A stretch of 64,000 nt of DNA from Thiohalophilus sp. (GTDB lineage Bacteria > Pseudomonadota > Gammaproteobacteria > UBA6429 > Thiohalophilaceae), in assembly GCF_034521165.1 (NCBI RefSeq), contig NZ_JAXHMV010000011.1, positions 117,795 through 181,794 of the forward strand, read 5' to 3'. Under the pieces are notes generated by a model that was not told the origin of the DNA, ran no database searches, and saw nothing but the letters and a program-made list of their open reading frames with translations. The position numbers and the translations under genes were made by a program. Shown here one piece after another: positions 35,389 to 47,768 of this stretch. Positions within the stretch are counted from its first letter, which is position 1; each line of letters opens with the position of its first letter.

Positions 35389-36756
35389 TCAGATGCCGTT
35401 GGCCTGGTTGACCGCGTTGCCGATGTAGCTGGCCGGGGTCATTTCGAGCAATGGCTGTTTGGCGTGTTCGGGAATCTCCAGGCGCTGGATAAACTCACGC
35501 ATGCCCTCGGCCGTGATGCGCTGGCCGCGGGTCAGCTCCTTGAGTTTTTCATAGGGCTTTTCGATCCCGTAACGGCGCATGACCGTTTGAATCGCCTCGG
35601 CCAGCACTTCCCAGTTGTCGTCCAGCACCTGTTGCAGGCGAGCGTCGTTGACTTCCAGCTTGCTCAGGCCACGCAGGGTCGATTGATAGGCAATTAACGA
35701 ATGGGCAATACCGACCCCCAGGTTGCGCAGCACGGTGGAGTCGGTCAAATCGCGCTGCAGGCGGGAGACCGGCAGCTTGGCGCCGAGGTGATCGAACAGG
35801 GCATTGGCAATGCCGAGGTTGCCTTCGGAATTTTCGAAATCGATCGGGTTCACTTTATGCGGCATGGTGGAGGAGCCCACTTCACCGGCCACCGTCTTTT
35901 GTTTGAAAAAGCCCAGCGAAATATAGGCCCAGATATCGCGATCCAGATCCAGCAATACGGTATTGAAGCGGGCTGTCGCATCGAAGAACTCGGCGATATA
36001 GTCGTGCGGTTCAATCTGAATGGTGTAGGGATTCCAGTCGAGATCCAGCGAGGTGACAAATGCTTTGGCAAATGCCGGCCAGTCCACTTCCGGATAGGCG
36101 GCCAGGTGCGCGTTGTAATTGCCCACCGCGCCGTTGATCTTGCCCAGCATGGGGACGGCCGCGATTTGCTGGCGCTGGCGCTGGAGCCGGGCGACGAAGT
36201 TGGCCAGTTCCTTGCCCACTGTCGTCGGTGAAGCCGGTTGGCCGTGCGTGTGCGAGAGCATGGGAATCGCGGCAAAGCGATGCGCCAGTTCGCGACAGGT
36301 GTCAATCAGTTCATCCAGTTGCGGCAGCAGGACCTGATTGCGCGCCTCGCGCAGCATCAGGGCATAGGCGAGGTTATTAATGTCTTCGGAGGTACAGGCG
36401 AAATGGATGAATTCACTGACCGCTTCCAGCTCGTCATTGCCGGCGATCTTTTCCTTGAGAAAATACTCCACTGCCTTGACGTCGTGGTTGGTGGTTTTCT
36501 CAATATTCTTGACCCGTTGCGCATCCTCGACACTAAAGTCATCAATGATGCCCTCGAGAACCTTGCGGGCATGGTCGGAGAAGGCAGGCACCTCGGCAAT
36601 CGCCTCGCTGGCCGCCAGTTGCTGTAACCAGCGTACCTCCACCAGTACCCGATGGCGAATCAGGCCGTATTCACTGAAGATCGGCTGCAAGTCACGGGTT
36701 TTGCCGGCATATCGACCGTCGATCGGGGAAACGGCAGTCAGGCTGGTCAGCTCCAT
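35389..36756 (-). CDS. purB: adenylosuccinate lyase
   Basis: 455 residues. Acts twice in purine synthesis, releasing fumarate from SAICAR and from adenylosuccinate. The fumarase-superfamily signature GSSTMPHKVNPIDFENSEGN and the catalytic-histidine stretch SHTHGQPASP are intact. It begins the enteric-like order purB-(hflD-mnmA-nudJ-rluE), here interrupted by acnA. Confidence 0.96.
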   Translation of the reverse strand: MELTSLTAVSPIDGRYAGKTRDLQPIFSEYGLIRHRVLVEVRWLQQLAASEAIAEVPAFSDHARKVLEGIIDDFSVEDAQRVKNIEKTTNHDVKAVEYFLKEKIAGNDELEAVSEFIHFACTSEDINNLAYALMLREARNQVLLPQLDELIDTCRELAHRFAAIPMLSHTHGQPASPTTVGKELANFVARLQRQRQQIAAVPMLGKINGAVGNYNAHLAAYPEVDWPAFAKAFVTSLDLDWNPYTIQIEPHDYIAEFFDATARFNTVLLDLDRDIWAYISLGFFKQKTVAGEVGSSTMPHKVNPIDFENSEGNLGIANALFDHLGAKLPVSRLQRDLTDSTVLRNLGVGIAHSLIAYQSTLRGLSKLEVNDARLQQVLDDNWEVLAEAIQTVMRRYGIEKPYEKLKELTRGQRITAEGMREFIQRLEIPEHAKQPLLEMTPASYIGNAVNQANGI

Positions 36757-36864
36757 TCGGGCTCCTGTCAGGCTTCGGAAACAGACCCGATTTTACACGA
36801 TTTGGCGGGAGCTGTCCGCTGTCAGCCTGAGTTACCATACGACCGCACGGATCTATCTATACGC

Positions 36865-36946
36865 TGTAGGAGGCCAGCCCCCTGGCCGATTGTTTGGGGA
36901 TGGTGCGATCCTGATGGGTGAATCGCCGAGGGGCTCGGCTCCCACA
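36865..36946. repeat. REP-like inverted pair
   Basis: TGTAGGAGGCCAGCCCCCTG at 36865-36884 and CGAGGGGCTCGGCTCCCACA at 36927-36946 are opposed arms resembling pseudomonad REP pairs (GTAGGAGCC…GGCTCCCAC). They lie between purB and the small gene at 37007. Confidence 0.65.
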
Positions 36947-37006
36947 GGATCATTGGGTTTTAGCCGGGGGTGCCTGCAGGGCAAGGAGGAGTAAATATAA
37001 ATTTTC

Positions 37007-37237
37007 TCAACCCGCCAGGCGGTAGATCAGCCCGGGTTTGAACAGCACCTCGTTGGCGGCCAGCTGGTGCAGCGGGCAGCCTTCCTCGTTACACCAGGCC
37101 AGGCGATCGTATTCGTAACGATAGCCGTTGTGTTCGATGGTTTTGTAAATCGGTTTGCCCAGATGGGAACCGATGCGGGGTCCGTATTGCACCTGTTTCA
37201 CGACACTCACTCTCCACATTGATGGTTGGTTCGACAT
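37007..37237 (-). CDS. small hypothetical protein, 76 aa
   Basis: 76 residues from the ATG at 37235-37237 after AGGGC; the longer upstream frame overlaps the acnA tail and is unlikely. Basic protein with YGPRIGSHLGKPIYKTIEHNGYRYEYD and a CNEEGC cysteine pair near residues 54-59. Family not recognised. It sits between acnA and purB in the same direction. Confidence 0.7.
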   Translation of the reverse strand: MSNQPSMWRVSVVKQVQYGPRIGSHLGKPIYKTIEHNGYRYEYDRLAWCNEEGCPLHQLAANEVLFKPGLIYRLAG

Positions 37238-37355
37238 ATCAAGCCCTGTCTCGATCTTGTCGGCGCGTTTGGCCGGGGCTTTAATGTTGACCTGTAGACG
37301 CCCCGGCCCGGTTTCAACCGGGTCGGGGGCTAATGATGTGGGTAGGCGGGTCGGC

Positions 37356-40019
<2,664 letters not shown>

Positions 40020-40130
40020 GAAACAGGCTCCTTCGGAGAAAGCGATGATTTTGCCGGTGAATTATTCCCGCAATTATACGTCAAAGCCCGGCTTGCTGAA
40101 ACAAACGCGACTCTTTTCAGAGGTTCTGGA

Positions 40131-40345
40131 AGTAACGCAAAGGACGCAAAGACGCAAAGGACGCCAAGAAATAATTCATTGATTGAGGCCGTTACAGGCA
40201 GATTGGATACGACGCATTGCTAACCTTTGGTTCTGTGGATGAGTTTAGAGATATATCATGCTGATATATCAGATTTACAATCGTGTCTGAACAAAATATT
40301 TAAAATCTTTGCGTTCTCTGCGTCTTTGCGCCCTTTGCGTTACCG
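40131..40345. repeat. interspersed palindrome, GCAAAG/CTTTGCGT family, long loop
   Basis: Left arm TAACGCAAAGGACGCAAAGA (from 40132) and right arm CTTTGCGTTCTCTGCGTCTT…TTTGCGTTA (about 40308-40343) enclose about 130 nt. It fills the 338-nt gap between hflD and acnA. Confidence 0.78.
40250..40270. repeat. perfect 9-bp inverted repeat inside the hflD-acnA gap
   Basis: GATATATCA and TGATATATC are perfectly inverted around a 3-nt spacer. Each arm also contains the palindrome GATATATC. It could be an operator for acnA or a structural site; no evidence decides. Confidence 0.5.
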
Positions 40346-40357
40346 TCACCAATCTAT

Positions 40358-40975
40358 CTATTGTCGCAGTAGCTGCTGGGCGGTGTCGATCAGGCGTTTG
40401 CGTTTGAACAGGATCTGCCAGCGGCGGCCGCCGAGCTGGCGCCAGAGGACGCCGGCGCGGATACCGGCCAGCAGCAGGGCGCGGATACGGCTGACAGTAT
40501 CCGGGTTGGAGAGGTATTGCTGTTCGCCGTTGACCATGATCTTGGGCGTGAGGGTGCTGATGGTGTCGCTGTAGATACCGGCCAGGTTGGCCAGCACGTT
40601 GGTATGGGTCAGATCATAATGTTCCAGCTGACCACGGACCCGTTCGATGCCGTTGGCGATCTGCTCCAGCATGGCCGGGTTTTTGTTCAGCTTGCCCTGC
40701 AGGTGCAACAGCGCGATGACGTAGCGGGCAATTTCGACCTGACGCTGGTTGGCCATCGTCCCCAGCTGATTCACCAGGGCCTGCAAGCCGGTGCGCAGGG
40801 TGTCGGGCGGACCAAAAACGTCCTGAACAGAATCGGGATCGGTATTCAGAATACCCTGCAGGCAAAGACGCAGATCGTCTTCATCGTAACGACCGCTGGA
40901 AGCGATGTTGTGCACCAGCTGGGCGGCCTGAAACACGGCTGCCAGGGCCAGGACCTGTTCTTCTGTCCGGTTCAT
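40358..40975 (-). CDS. hflD: HflD, high-frequency lysogenization protein homologue
   Basis: 205 residues, helical and soluble (MNRTEEQVLALAAVFQAAQLV at the start). HflD modulates lambda CII stability in E. coli; its ordinary role is unclear. The ATG overlaps the mnmA stop by 4 nt, the same coupling as in enteric bacteria. Confidence 0.93.
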   Translation of the reverse strand: MNRTEEQVLALAAVFQAAQLVHNIASSGRYDEDDLRLCLQGILNTDPDSVQDVFGPPDTLRTGLQALVNQLGTMANQRQVEIARYVIALLHLQGKLNKNPAMLEQIANGIERVRGQLEHYDLTHTNVLANLAGIYSDTISTLTPKIMVNGEQQYLSNPDTVSRIRALLLAGIRAGVLWRQLGGRRWQILFKRKRLIDTAQQLLRQ

Positions 40976-42069
40976 GTCTGACTCCGTTGATAATCCTGAA
41001 TAATACCGCCCCCCAGGCAGACCTCATCCTGATAGAACACGATCGATTGTCCCGGGGTAATGGCCCATTGCGGATCATCGAAAGTGACCTCGCAGATGCC
41101 ATTGCGTAAAGCGTCGATGGTACAGGCTGTATCGGCCTGGCGATAGCGGGTTCGGGCCGTGCAGCGAAACGGCGCGTCAGGGGATTCAGCGCTGATCCAG
41201 TGGAGATCGCCGGCAGTCAGTTGCTGGCTATGGAGCAGGGGATGATCATGGCCGTCGACCACGATCAGAATGTTGCTCTGCAGATCCTTGTCGGCCACAT
41301 ACCAGGTGGCGCCTTCGTGGCCTCTGACCCCGCCGATGCCCAGACCCTGGCGTTGTCCCAGGGTGTAATACATCAACCCTTCATGCCGGCCGAGTCGCTC
41401 GCCGTCGGGCGTCTGAATCTCGCCGGGTTGAGCGGGCAGGTAGTGTTTGAGAAACGCCCGAAAATCCCGCTCGCCGATAAAACAGATGCCGGTACTGTCT
41501 TTTTTGTTAAAGGTCACAAGCTGTTGCTGTTCGGCAAGGCGGCGGACTTGTGGCTTGTCCAGCTCGCCCACGGGAAACAGGCTTCGGCTCAACTGTTCCT
41601 GGTTCAGGGTATATAAAAAGTAACTCTGATCCTTGTTGTGATCCTTGCCACGCAAGAGTTGATAGTGGCCATCCTGCTCCCGGATACGGGCATAGTGGCC
41701 GGTGGCAATTTTTTCGGCTCCCCGGGCGAGGGCGTAATCCAGGAAGGCGCGGAACTTGATCTCCCGGTTACAGAGGATATCCGGGTTAGGGGTGCGTCCG
41801 GCGCCGTATTCCTGCAGAAAATAACTGAATACCCGATCCCAGTACTGGTCGGCGAAATTGACGCCCTGCAATGGGATGTCCAGTGCCTCGCAGACCTGCT
41901 GTGCGTCCTTGAGATCGTCTTCCGCGGCGCAGTGATCATCGACATCGTCGCCTTCCCAGTTTTTCATGAACACCCCGTGCACGGCATAGCCCTGCTGTTT
42001 TAACAACAGTGCCGCCACCGACGAATCCACGCCGCCGGACATACCTACGATGATGTTCATTGCTGGCAT
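40972..42069 (-). CDS. mnmA: tRNA 2-thiouridylase MnmA
   Basis: 365 residues. Thiolates U34 of Lys, Glu and Gln tRNAs with sulfur delivered by the Tus relay. P-loop GMSGGVDSS near the N-terminus, and the catalytic cysteines in NPDILCNREIKF and STGICFIGER. A second ATG three codons in (42060) is an alternative start. Followed by hflD. Confidence 0.96.
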   Translation of the reverse strand: MPAMNIIVGMSGGVDSSVAALLLKQQGYAVHGVFMKNWEGDDVDDHCAAEDDLKDAQQVCEALDIPLQGVNFADQYWDRVFSYFLQEYGAGRTPNPDILCNREIKFRAFLDYALARGAEKIATGHYARIREQDGHYQLLRGKDHNKDQSYFLYTLNQEQLSRSLFPVGELDKPQVRRLAEQQQLVTFNKKDSTGICFIGERDFRAFLKHYLPAQPGEIQTPDGERLGRHEGLMYYTLGQRQGLGIGGVRGHEGATWYVADKDLQSNILIVVDGHDHPLLHSQQLTAGDLHWISAESPDAPFRCTARTRYRQADTACTIDALRNGICEVTFDDPQWAITPGQSIVFYQDEVCLGGGIIQDYQRSQT

Positions 42070-42202
42070 AATTTTGATGACTTGCTGGTTGTTTTATAAA
42101 ACCACCGAAACGCCGAAGTCACTGGATACACTGAAAGATAATGCTTGATATTGATCAGTGACAGCAGTAACCGTCGAGGTAAATATTCTGAGATGATCAA
42201 TT

Positions 42203-42236
42203 TTTCTCTGCGCCTCTGTGATCTCCGCGTTATATC
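42203..42236. repeat. single degenerate arm of the CTTTGCGT family
   Basis: TTTCTCTGCGCCTCTGTGAT lies in the 191-nt gap between nudJ and mnmA. No matching inverted arm is evident nearby. Confidence 0.45.
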
Positions 42237-42260
42237 CCAGAGAGTTTAAACAATGGACCG

Positions 42261-42707
42261 CTACTCGATGTCGCGATACAGGTCGAGAGCGAAACGCTGT
42301 CCCTGCAGGTAATCCTCGATGCTTTGCATTACCAGCGGGCTGCGCAGTTTATCCGCTTGTGCCAGTAATTCCTCCGGGCTGAGCCAGAGGGCGCGCAGGA
42401 TGCCGTCGTCCAGTTCAAGGCGGGTATCCGCTTCACCGACGCTGCCGCAGAAGGCGTGGCGCACGAAGGTCAGACCGTTGTCCGGGTGCATCCAGCGATA
42501 GATGCCGGTGACGGCCTGTGGCTCGAACGGATGCGCGGTCTCTTCGAGGGTCTCGCGGATGACGGCATCGACGAAACTTTCCCCGGCTTCCACATGGCCG
42601 GCCGGCTGGTTAAGGACGATCCGGCCCTCGACGTCTTCCTCGACCATGAGAAAGCGGCCGTTTTGTTCGATCACCGCGGCGACGGTCAGGTGGGGCTGAA
42701 ATGTCAT
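42261..42707 (-). CDS. nudJ: NUDIX hydrolase, NudJ-type
   Basis: 148 residues with the Nudix box GHVEAGESFVDAVIRETLEE (about 37-56), complete at G, E, R-E, and the final E. NudJ-type enzymes hydrolyse nucleoside and thiamin phosphates. The start lies inside the 3' end of rluE with a 98-nt overlap. Confidence 0.93.
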   Translation of the reverse strand: MTFQPHLTVAAVIEQNGRFLMVEEDVEGRIVLNQPAGHVEAGESFVDAVIRETLEETAHPFEPQAVTGIYRWMHPDNGLTFVRHAFCGSVGEADTRLELDDGILRALWLSPEELLAQADKLRSPLVMQSIEDYLQGQRFALDLYRDIE

Positions 42708-43275
42708 GGGATTCGCAATACTGTTTCAGGGTGGGCCAGGGTTGCTCAATTTCCCGCCACTGTCCGGGTGGCAGCCCGTCCAGCGTCCAGGGGCCGATAG
42801 CATACCGGATCAGGCGCAGCGTCGGGTAGCCGACAGCGGCAGTCATGCGTCGCACCTGGCGGTTGCGACCCTCGCGCAGGACCAGCGAGAACCAGGCGGT
42901 GGGAATCGCTGCCCGATACCGGACCGGTGGCTGGCGGGGCCACAAGCCGGGCGGCTCCGACATCAGCGTGACTTCAGCCGGGGCGGTCAAACCGTCTTTC
43001 AATTCAATACCCTGGCGTAATTGTTCCAGTGCCGCTTCGGTGGGGACTCCCTCAACCTGAGCCCAATACGTCTTGGGGAGCTTGAAAGCCGGGTCGCTGA
43101 TCCGGTTTTGCAGTGGTCCGTCATCGGTCAGCAGCAACAGGCCTTCACTGTCCTTGTCCAGGCGCCCGGCCGGATAAACACCGGGGTTTGCAAGGTAGTG
43201 GGCGAGGGTCTGTTCAACATTGTCGCCGCTGAACTGGCTTGCCACGTTATACGGCTTGTTGAGTGCGATCAGCAT
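42610..43275 (-). CDS. rluE: 23S rRNA pseudouridine synthase RluE-type
   Basis: 221 residues from the ATG at 43273-43275; a TTG six codons upstream also opens the frame. RsuA/RluB/E-family enzyme with the catalytic aspartate in AGRLDKDSEGLLLL and the signature EGRNRQVRRMTAAVGYPTLRLIRYAIG. The family domain ends around QWREIEQPW. The last 40 residues, very rich in Arg and Pro, come from the overlap with nudJ. Confidence 0.92.
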   Translation of the reverse strand: MLIALNKPYNVASQFSGDNVEQTLAHYLANPGVYPAGRLDKDSEGLLLLTDDGPLQNRISDPAFKLPKTYWAQVEGVPTEAALEQLRQGIELKDGLTAPAEVTLMSEPPGLWPRQPPVRYRAAIPTAWFSLVLREGRNRQVRRMTAAVGYPTLRLIRYAIGPWTLDGLPPGQWREIEQPWPTLKQYCESHDISAPPDRRRGDRTKRPLSHGRGRRRGPDRP

Positions 43276-43390
43276 TTTCAGATTTACGGACAAAAAATCA
43301 ACAACTTAAGCTGATTGAACATTAAAGTCGTGCCCGCCGGGCGCCGATAGAGATATTTAATATATATAAAAAACAATATTGTCTATCCTG

Positions 43391-46312
43391 ATGTTACTGT
43401 CTTCCCTACAGCGGCGTTTTGCCATTCTTGCCCTGCTGGTCCTTGTAGGACTTGGTGGGATGATTGTCTATAGTCAGAACCAGGTTGACAAGACAACCCG
43501 GGAAGCGATTCAAAGTGTCGCGGAAGTCCGTCAGCTGGAACGGCAGGTCAACACGATTCGCAACAGCCTGCAAGGTCTCGAACAACGCGTCTATCGGCGC
43601 ACGGTGATCTCCTATACCCGGGATGAAAGCGTCGAGCAGCAAATTCAACAATACATTGAGCAGCTTGACCGACAAATCAATACGTTATTTACGATATCAA
43701 CCCGCCACAATAACTGGCAGGAAGCGGCGAAGCACGATCCGGAATCATTCGCCGCACTGACGGTCGAGTTAAAGAAGCACGTTCAACGACTCAAGCGTTA
43801 TATCGGTTACTACAACATGGTAGCCGCCGATACCCGGCTCCGTTTTCCCTTTACTCGAGTAATCAACGATCGATTGTTACCATTGAACAATGATTTTGTG
43901 ACGGCAATCAATACTGCCATTCAGAGCGTCGATTCGACAGGCGAGACATCGGATAATGAAAAGCTGAACAGGCTTTTGACTGACCTGCGCTATGCCTGGA
44001 TTCAACAGACCAGCATTTTTCGCATGTTCGTTCTGTCACGTAGCGGTATGTTCGATACACCCCGTTCGGCCATGGAGGTGACACTCAATGATCGCAATCT
44101 TTTCTGGGGTGTTGTTGGCGAATTTCTTGAACAGTTGCACGAACTTGATCAGCAGGAAAAACTGCCCTTTGAGACGAGCTTTGCCGTGCAGAGAATGCGT
44201 GATATTTATGTTGAATATGCAAAATATTTTTCAGAGATCAAACCGACATTGATGTCGGATAGATGGCGAATCGATCATCTTTTTCTGCATGAAGAGTTAC
44301 AGCCGGAATTTACCGCAACAACACGACTCATTAGCCAGATAAGTGAGAAAATAAAAAACCATTCCACGACAATTATCGATAAAACGCATGATGTGGCGGA
44401 TCGAATCAACCTGATAATCTGGCTGTCGGGAATGATCTTTATTGGCCTGACGCTGGCCGGTTACCTGATGTTCGAGCGCTTGATTCGCCGCCCGGTGCGT
44501 ATTGTGGCCGATGCGATGAACGCCGAAGCCAGCGGTCAGTCTTTTTATCCTATTATGCCCACGAATATCGAGGAAACCCGACTGCTGGTCGATGCGTTTC
44601 ATAACATGCAGGAGCAGGTGCACTCACGCCAGGCCAGGCTGGAATCGATTCTGGACAATGCCGCCGAGGGTGTTATTACAATGGACGTCAATGGCGTGAT
44701 CGAAAATTTCAATCAGGCAGCGGAGAATCTGTTTGGCTACAGTGCCGAAGAAGTTATTGGGCAAAATATTAATCAATTGTTTCCCCGCGAAACCCAGGGG
44801 CACCATGGTTCGTATATAAACCGCCTTTTTCAGGGCGATATTCGACCTACGGATTCAGAGATCGAGACAGTCGGGTTGCAAAAAGACGGTACGACTTTTC
44901 CGGTCTCAATCAAGGTGAGCGAAATGAATGTTGGCGGGAAACTGCTGTATACCGCGCTGGTCGACGATGTCAGTGAGCGCATTACCATGATCAGTAATCT
45001 GCGTCATCTGGCGGAACATGATTCCCTGACCGGACTGCACAACCGCTATTCTTTTCTGCAGGAGTTGGAGCGAGTCGTGCAACGGGCGACTCGCGGCATG
45101 CATGACGACGTTGCTCTGCTGTATATTGATATGGATAACTTTAAATATGTCAACGACACCATGGGTCACCTGGCTGGTGATAAGTTGTTAATTGACGTTG
45201 CCGGGATGCTGAAAAAACGCAGTCGTGAAACCGATCTGGTTGCGCGTATTGGCGGCGATGAGTTCGCGGTTATTCTCTATGATGTGGGGCAGGATGATGT
45301 ATTGAAAGCCGCGGATGCTTTCCGAGAAAAGCTTGAACATTATCACTTTTCATTTGAAGGGGTCCTTGCCGATGTGGGGTGCTCGATCGGCGTGGCAATG
45401 GTCGAGCAGGGCGTCAGCAAGGATGAGTTGCTGGCACGCGCCGATCTCTCCTGTAATGCCGCCAAGCGCTCGGGGCGTAACAAGGTTCACATTTACAGCG
45501 AAGCCGACAAGCAGAATCTGGAAAATATTTCCGACGACATGGGCTGGGTACGTCGCATCAAGAATGCGTTGCGCAATAACCGCTTCATGTTTGTTGTTCA
45601 GCCCATCATGCAGGCAGGTACACATGAAATCAATCGCTGTGAAATTCTATTGCGTATGCTGGATGATGAGAGTCGGTTTATCATGCCAAGTGGTTTCATC
45701 CCGCCGGCCGAGCGATTCGGCCTGATGCCCGATATCGATCGCTGGGTAGTCAATCACGCCATCGATTATCTGGCGAACGATGCAGATGATCATTATAACC
45801 TGTCAATCAATCTGTCAGCTACGTCGTTTGATGATGAGGGGATGATCAATTTTATTACCGATAAAATCGGGCAAACAGGCATCGATCCGACCCGAATAAC
45901 TTTCGAAATTACCGAGACGGTCGCGATGGCCAATCTTGAGCTGACCGCCACGTTTCTGGAACAGCTTCGAAGTCTCGGCTGTCGTACAGCGCTGGATGAT
46001 TTCGGGGTAGGCTATTCCTCGTTTGCGTATCTCAAGGACCTGCCGGTGGATTATGTCAAGATCGACGGTTCCTTTGTCCGCGACATCGACAGTAACGAGC
46101 TGAACAAGGCGATTGTCAAATCCATGAACGATGTCGCCCAGGCCATGGGTAAATTGACCGTGGCCGAATTCGTGGAAACCGAGGCCGGAATGCGCATTCT
46201 CGAGCTGATTGGCGTCGATTACCTGCAAGGCTATTATATTGGCCGGCCCGAAATTCCGTCTTTCGAGAAACGGCGCATTACCCTTCGCCATAACGTTTGC
46301 TCCCTGCCCTGA
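43391..46312 (+). CDS. membrane GGDEF-EAL protein with periplasmic sensor, HAMP and PAS
   Basis: 973 residues from the ATG at 43391 (a TTG at 43379 is possible). Order: membrane segment (about 10-30), periplasmic sensor region to about 340, second membrane segment, HAMP, PAS (about 415-535), GGDEF (RIGGDEFAVI near 625), EAL domain. In the EAL domain, E of EILLRM, SINLSATSF, EITETV, DDFGVGYSS, VKIDGSF and YLQGYYIGRP are present, so c-di-GMP phosphodiesterase activity is plausible; the EAL motif itself reads EIL. It is inserted between rluE and icd relative to E. coli. Confidence 0.93.
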   Translation: MLLSSLQRRFAILALLVLVGLGGMIVYSQNQVDKTTREAIQSVAEVRQLERQVNTIRNSLQGLEQRVYRRTVISYTRDESVEQQIQQYIEQLDRQINTLFTISTRHNNWQEAAKHDPESFAALTVELKKHVQRLKRYIGYYNMVAADTRLRFPFTRVINDRLLPLNNDFVTAINTAIQSVDSTGETSDNEKLNRLLTDLRYAWIQQTSIFRMFVLSRSGMFDTPRSAMEVTLNDRNLFWGVVGEFLEQLHELDQQEKLPFETSFAVQRMRDIYVEYAKYFSEIKPTLMSDRWRIDHLFLHEELQPEFTATTRLISQISEKIKNHSTTIIDKTHDVADRINLIIWLSGMIFIGLTLAGYLMFERLIRRPVRIVADAMNAEASGQSFYPIMPTNIEETRLLVDAFHNMQEQVHSRQARLESILDNAAEGVITMDVNGVIENFNQAAENLFGYSAEEVIGQNINQLFPRETQGHHGSYINRLFQGDIRPTDSEIETVGLQKDGTTFPVSIKVSEMNVGGKLLYTALVDDVSERITMISNLRHLAEHDSLTGLHNRYSFLQELERVVQRATRGMHDDVALLYIDMDNFKYVNDTMGHLAGDKLLIDVAGMLKKRSRETDLVARIGGDEFAVILYDVGQDDVLKAADAFREKLEHYHFSFEGVLADVGCSIGVAMVEQGVSKDELLARADLSCNAAKRSGRNKVHIYSEADKQNLENISDDMGWVRRIKNALRNNRFMFVVQPIMQAGTHEINRCEILLRMLDDESRFIMPSGFIPPAERFGLMPDIDRWVVNHAIDYLANDADDHYNLSINLSATSFDDEGMINFITDKIGQTGIDPTRITFEITETVAMANLELTATFLEQLRSLGCRTALDDFGVGYSSFAYLKDLPVDYVKIDGSFVRDIDSNELNKAIVKSMNDVAQAMGKLTVAEFVETEAGMRILELIGVDYLQGYYIGRPEIPSFEKRRITLRHNVCSLP

Positions 46313-46405
46313 GCCTGAATCCGGCCGGGTTGGCGTCGGGTATTCTGTCCGGCGCGTTAATCCTGATATAATAGACCTTTAATTTGCGATTTACAGGACA
46401 GAGGT

Positions 46406-47665
46406 ATGGCTTACGACAAGATCGCCGTCCCCGCCGATGGTCAGGCCATCGCGGTTAATCCGGACAATTCCCTGTATGTGCCCGATAATCCCGTTATTCC
46501 GTACCTGGAAGGGGACGGGATTGGTATCGACATCACCCCGGTCATGCAGAAAGTCATCGATGCCGCGGTGGAAAAAGCCTACGGAGGCCAGCGCAAGCTG
46601 CACTGGATGGAAATCTACGCCGGGGAAAAATCCACCCGGCTCTACGGTTCGGATGTCTGGCTGCCGGATGAAACCCTGGACGCGATTCGCGAGTTCAGCG
46701 TGGCGATCAAGGGACCGCTGACCACGCCGGTCGGTGGCGGCATTCGCTCTCTGAATGTGGCCCTGCGCCAGGATCTGGACCTGTACGTCTGTCTGCGCCC
46801 GGTGCGCTATTACGACGGAACGCCGAGTCCGCTGAAAGAGCCCGAGAAAACCGACATGGTGATCTTCCGGGAAAATTCCGAGGACATCTACGCTGGCATT
46901 GAATGGGAAGCAGGCACCCCGGAAGTTAAAAAAGTCATTCAGTTCCTGCAGCAGGAGATGGGAGTCAACAAGATCCGGTTCCCGGAAAGCTCCGGCATCG
47001 GTATCAAACCGGTCTCCCGCGAGGGGACCGAACGACTGGTACGCAAGGCGATTCAGTACGCCATTGACAATGACCGGCCTTCGGTGACCCTGGTGCACAA
47101 GGGCAATATCATGAAATTCACCGAAGGGGCTTTCAAGCAATGGGGCTATGAGCTGGCCCAGCGGGAATTCGGCGCGCAGGAAATCGACGGCGGTCCCTGG
47201 TGCCGCTTCAAAAACCCGCAAACCGGTACCGAGATCGTCGTCAAGGACGTGATTGCCGATGCCTTCCTGCAGCAGATCCTGCTGCGCCCGGAAGATTATG
47301 ACGTGGTGGCCACCCTCAACCTCAACGGCGACTATGTCTCCGATGCGCTGGCCGCCCAGGTCGGCGGGATCGGCATTGCTCCGGGTGCCAATCTGTCCGA
47401 TACGGTGGCCCTGTTCGAGGCGACGCACGGCACCGCGCCCAAGTATGCCGGCCAGGACAAGGTCAACCCCGGCTCATTGATCCTCTCGGCCGAGATGATG
47501 CTGCGTCATCTGGGCTGGACCGAGGCGGCGGATCGGGTGGTGCTGGCCATGTCCCGCGCCATTGCCAACAAGACCGTGACCTACGACTTCGAACGGCTGA
47601 TGGACGGGGCAACCCTGCTCAGCTGTTCGGGCTTCGGGGACGCGATGATCGAGCAAATGGACTGA
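46406..47665 (+). CDS. icd: NADP-dependent isocitrate dehydrogenase
   Basis: 419 residues. Oxidatively decarboxylates isocitrate to 2-oxoglutarate. The regulatory serine loop GGGIRSLNVALRQDLDLYV and the NADP-specific Lys-Tyr in GTAPKYAGQDKVNPGS match E. coli Icd, implying possible control by phosphorylation. GGACAGAGG precedes the ATG. It ends at a strong terminator. Confidence 0.97.
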   Translation: MAYDKIAVPADGQAIAVNPDNSLYVPDNPVIPYLEGDGIGIDITPVMQKVIDAAVEKAYGGQRKLHWMEIYAGEKSTRLYGSDVWLPDETLDAIREFSVAIKGPLTTPVGGGIRSLNVALRQDLDLYVCLRPVRYYDGTPSPLKEPEKTDMVIFRENSEDIYAGIEWEAGTPEVKKVIQFLQQEMGVNKIRFPESSGIGIKPVSREGTERLVRKAIQYAIDNDRPSVTLVHKGNIMKFTEGAFKQWGYELAQREFGAQEIDGGPWCRFKNPQTGTEIVVKDVIADAFLQQILLRPEDYDVVATLNLNGDYVSDALAAQVGGIGIAPGANLSDTVALFEATHGTAPKYAGQDKVNPGSLILSAEMMLRHLGWTEAADRVVLAMSRAIANKTVTYDFERLMDGATLLSCSGFGDAMIEQMD

Positions 47666-47684
47666 CAAAGCGGACTAGCGCACA

Positions 47685-47712
47685 GAAAAACCGCCCTTTG
47701 GGCGGTTTTTTT
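47685..47712 (+). terminator. Rho-independent terminator after icd
   Basis: CCGCCC and GGGCGG pair around a TTT loop, with an A-run before and a run of seven T after. It could also serve the convergent cspD gene. Confidence 0.94.
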
Positions 47713-47768
47713 GTGGGTGAATGGGCCAATGGATTGCCGCTTGCGGCCGGCCTTGACCGCCCGGGCGG

